From JANYGA01 sp043743145 (GTDB taxonomy: Bacteria > Vulcanimicrobiota > Vulcanimicrobiia > Vulcanimicrobiales > Vulcanimicrobiaceae), in assembly GCA_043743145.1 (NCBI GenBank), contig JAYTXC010000038.1, forward strand, positions 1-8,016: DNA of 8,016 nucleotides, read 5' to 3'. Shown piece after piece: positions 5,959 through 8,016 of this stretch (positions are counted from its first letter, which is position 1; every line of letters begins with the position of its first letter). A program made the translations under genes and the position numbers. The notes beneath the pieces are model-generated. The model was not told the origin of the DNA. It saw only the letters and a program-made list of their open reading frames with translations, and ran no database searches.

Positions 5959-7484
5959 CGGTCGCGGCCGCATCCTCGGTCGATTACGCCGACGTCCAAG
6001 GCCTCGTACGCTTCGGTTACAAGAACATGACCGAGGCACGATACGTGTTGCTTCGAATTGCGAATCGTACCGGGGCACGTGCGTGGCTTCGGTCCGCGCA
6101 CGTGAACGACGCGGTCGCGCGCGATCCAGCGCCGACGCGTGCATTACACGTCGCATTTACCGCGGATGGCTTGCGCGCGCTCGACGTTCCCAAGGAGCTT
6201 ATCGCTGCATTCTCGCCGGAATTTCTCTCGGGTATGGCGGCCGATGAAAATCGCTCGCGCCGTATCGGCGACGTCGGTCCGAACGCACCGTCGTCGTGGC
6301 GCTGGGGCGTTGCGGAGCGCGCGCCGCATCTCGCGGTGATGTTCTTTGCGGCGTCGGGAGAGCTCGAGACGCACGTGCAACGTGAAACGAGCGCATGGGG
6401 TGACGCCTTCGAAATCGTGGAACGACTCGACACGTCGGATCTTCACGGGTACGAGCATTTCGGATTCACGGACGGCATCAGCCAACCGCTGCCCGATTGG
6501 GACGAGCGCCGAGACGTCTCACACGAACAAGACGCCTACGGCAACGTGGTCTCACTCGGTGAGTTTCTGCTCGGCTATCCCAACGAATACGGTAAATATA
6601 CGGAACGCCCGTTGCTCGATTCGAACGAATCAACGAGCGAGCTTTTGACGGCGAACGACGTTCCGATCAAACGCGATATCGGACGCAATGGCACCTATGT
6701 CGTCATACGCGATCTCGAGCAAGACGTCCGCGGGTTCTGGCGCTTCGCTCTCGAGCGAAGCGGCGGAGATCGCGATCGAGCCGAAGCGCTCGCATCGGCA
6801 TTCGTCGGCCGCACGCGTTCGGGTGAACCACTCGCTCGCAACCGTACCGCCGGCATCGCGGGCATCGGCGCGCGCCCGGACGACGAGCGTCTCAACGGCT
6901 TTACGTTCGACGACGATCCGACGGGATCGCGATGTCCCATCGGCGCGCACGTGCGGCGCGCCAACCCACGCAATGCCGACACGCCGCGCCCGGCGAGCAA
7001 TCCCGTGATGCGTCTCATCGCGACGCTTGGGCTCGCGCCGCACCGTTTCGGCGAAGATCTTTCGTCGTCGACACGCTTCCATCGCGTCATGCGACGTGGC
7101 CGCGAATACGGGCCGGCGCTTCCCACGCCGCAAGCGTTCGAGACCGCACCGGAGGGTGACGCAGCGCGGGGTCTCATTTTTATCTGCCTCAACGCGAACA
7201 TCAAACGGCAGTTCGAATTTCTACAAAACGCCTGGCTGATGGGCACGAAATTTAACGGCCTCTTTAACGAAAGCGACCCGCTCCTCGGAAACCGCCAGCC
7301 CGTAGCCGGAATGCCCGCGACCGATGCTTTCACGTTGCCGCGCGTCGGGGACGTTGCAGAGCGCATCGATGGATTACCGCCCTTCGTTACCGTCCGCGGC
7401 GGGGCGTACTTCTTTCTCCCGAGCTTACGCGTTCTTCGTTATTTTAGCGACATCGGCGCATCCAACGAGAGGAACAGCACGTGA
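5955..7484 (+). CDS. DyP-type heme peroxidase
   Basis: This 509-aa dye-decolorizing peroxidase family protein uses H2O2 to oxidise bulky organics. Diagnostic motifs are GFTDGISQP (170-178, carrying the distal Asp D173 of GXXDG), CPIGAHVRRANPR (327-339, proximal heme ligand H332), FHRVMRRGREYG (375-386, with the distal Arg likely R380 or R381), the GLIFICLNANIKRQFEFLQNAW block (406-427) and the C-terminal GGAYFFLPS strand (482-490). Start ATG 5955 sits in an ATGA overlap with the upstream stop; GTG 5940 is less likely. It is longer than EfeB-like enzymes (~400 aa), as in the larger DyP subfamilies. No Tat signal is present, so it should stay cytosolic, perhaps tethered by the membrane protein encoded just before it. 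The C terminus (IGASNERNST) does not look like an encapsulin-loading peptide. The natural substrate is unknown. Confidence 0.95.
   Translation: MTVAAASSVDYADVQGLVRFGYKNMTEARYVLLRIANRTGARAWLRSAHVNDAVARDPAPTRALHVAFTADGLRALDVPKELIAAFSPEFLSGMAADENRSRRIGDVGPNAPSSWRWGVAERAPHLAVMFFAASGELETHVQRETSAWGDAFEIVERLDTSDLHGYEHFGFTDGISQPLPDWDERRDVSHEQDAYGNVVSLGEFLLGYPNEYGKYTERPLLDSNESTSELLTANDVPIKRDIGRNGTYVVIRDLEQDVRGFWRFALERSGGDRDRAEALASAFVGRTRSGEPLARNRTAGIAGIGARPDDERLNGFTFDDDPTGSRCPIGAHVRRANPRNADTPRPASNPVMRLIATLGLAPHRFGEDLSSSTRFHRVMRRGREYGPALPTPQAFETAPEGDAARGLIFICLNANIKRQFEFLQNAWLMGTKFNGLFNESDPLLGNRQPVAGMPATDAFTLPRVGDVAERIDGLPPFVTVRGGAYFFLPSLRVLRYFSDIGASNERNST
7469..7473 (+). promoter_or_regulatory. Ribosome binding site for the secreted protein gene
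   Basis: GAGGA ends 7 nt before GTG 7481, the same motif and spacing as at 3004-3008. It lies within the end of the DyP gene and fixes the GTG start. Confidence 0.55.
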
Positions 7485-8016
7485 AACGTAATCTCAGTTT
7501 CCTCAGCTCGGTCGTTATCCTCGGCGCGCTTGTCGCAGGCATTCTTTCAGCCGCGAATGCATTCTTTCCGGGCCACATCAAGGATGAGGCGTTGCAGGCC
7601 GGCCGAACCGCCGATTCGTTTCCCGCCGCGACCGAAGACTATTTCCACGAAATGGATGGGGCCGCACCGCTATCGCAAGCCGAGATTGCGGGCCGTAACA
7701 CCTGGCTCGTCTGGACCGGTGGCAACGACCGACTTTGGGACATCTTGACCGTAAGTTCGTTCGGCACGCTCGATTTTCTCAAAACGATCTCTTCCTATCC
7801 CGGCTTGCCGGCGAATCGCGACAACCGATGGTCGTACCTCGGCGTCGTGAACGAACCGTGTTTTGAAAAAGCGACGAGTCCCGATCCGACGCGGTACGGA
7901 TTGTGGCTCGACAAACGCATCGTCTCGGCATCATGCCCGCCGGATCCGTTTGAAAACGTCGCGAAATACCCGGGAGTACGATTTGGCGCGCGCGGGAAGA
8001 CAAGCGATGCCGGTTC
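7481..8016 (+). CDS. Exported protein of unknown function, N-terminal 178 residues (3' end outside window)
   Basis: GTG 7481 overlaps the DyP stop (GTGA) and has GAGGA 7 nt upstream. The first 27 residues are a classic Sec signal peptide: MKRN, a hydrophobic core to about residue 22, and an ANA cleavage site with the mature part starting at F28. The mature region has blocks that look conserved: EDYFHEMDGA, GRNTWLVWTGGNDRLWD, SFGTLDFLKTISSYPG, RDNRWSYLGVVNEPCF, DPTRYGLWLD and CPPDPFENVAKYPGV. No CxxCH heme motif occurs within the visible part. From memory, proteins starting this way can carry cytochrome-c-like heme sites further on, which would give the cluster an exported electron-transfer partner; that cannot be tested here. 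It is the last visible gene of the operon. Function is not assigned. Confidence 0.8.
   Translation, partial: MKRNLSFLSSVVILGALVAGILSAANAFFPGHIKDEALQAGRTADSFPAATEDYFHEMDGAAPLSQAEIAGRNTWLVWTGGNDRLWDILTVSSFGTLDFLKTISSYPGLPANRDNRWSYLGVVNEPCFEKATSPDPTRYGLWLDKRIVSASCPPDPFENVAKYPGVRFGARGKTSDAG

Noticed and set aside
7400..7484. Encapsulin cargo-loading peptide at the DyP C terminus
   Set aside because: The tail ends shortly after the last conserved strand with IGASNERNST, without a Leu/Gly-rich loading motif, and no encapsulin gene is in the window.

Overview
The window reads as an accessory redox locus of a fairly GC-rich bacterium. All supported genes are on the + strand, tightly packed, with a mix of ATG, GTG and TTG starts, and CGATCG-type hexamers are frequent. 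A soil or rock lineage such as Eremiobacterota is a loose guess from general style; nothing in the window is a taxonomic marker.

Layout. (1) Positions 1-786 hold the C-terminal end of a tyrosinase / polyphenol-oxidase-like protein, followed 19 nt later by a stand-alone paralogue of that same C-terminal domain. (2) Positions 787-1093 carry no strong gene: a doubtful 36-codon ORF, a 12-bp perfect palindrome and a possible -10 element. (3) Positions 1094-2962 encode a 622-aa GMC-family flavin oxidoreductase. (4) A sigma70-like promoter whose -35 box overlaps the GMC stop codon appears to drive a compact operon. Its members are a conserved 146-aa protein of unknown function, a catalase-fold heme protein that keeps the proximal heme Tyr but not the distal His/Asn, a membrane-anchored protein with two copies of an 'HFAR' module, a 509-aa DyP-type heme peroxidase, and a secreted protein cut by the window end. 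Genes in this operon overlap by 20, 4, 4 and 4 nt.

How the genes may work together (inference). The set combines a possible phenol oxidase, a flavoprotein oxidoreductase that could make H2O2 or reduce quinones, two heme enzymes of peroxide chemistry, a membrane-anchored protein and an exported protein. That suggests one pathway of oxidative or peroxide-dependent conversion of an organic substrate at or near the membrane, rather than simple H2O2 detoxification. The individual families DyP, GMC and catalase-fold are known. The partner proteins (146 aa, 429 aa and the secreted one) have no function I can name, and the conserved coupling makes the cluster a reasonable candidate for an undescribed system. 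No RNA gene, CRISPR array, insertion sequence or attachment site was seen.
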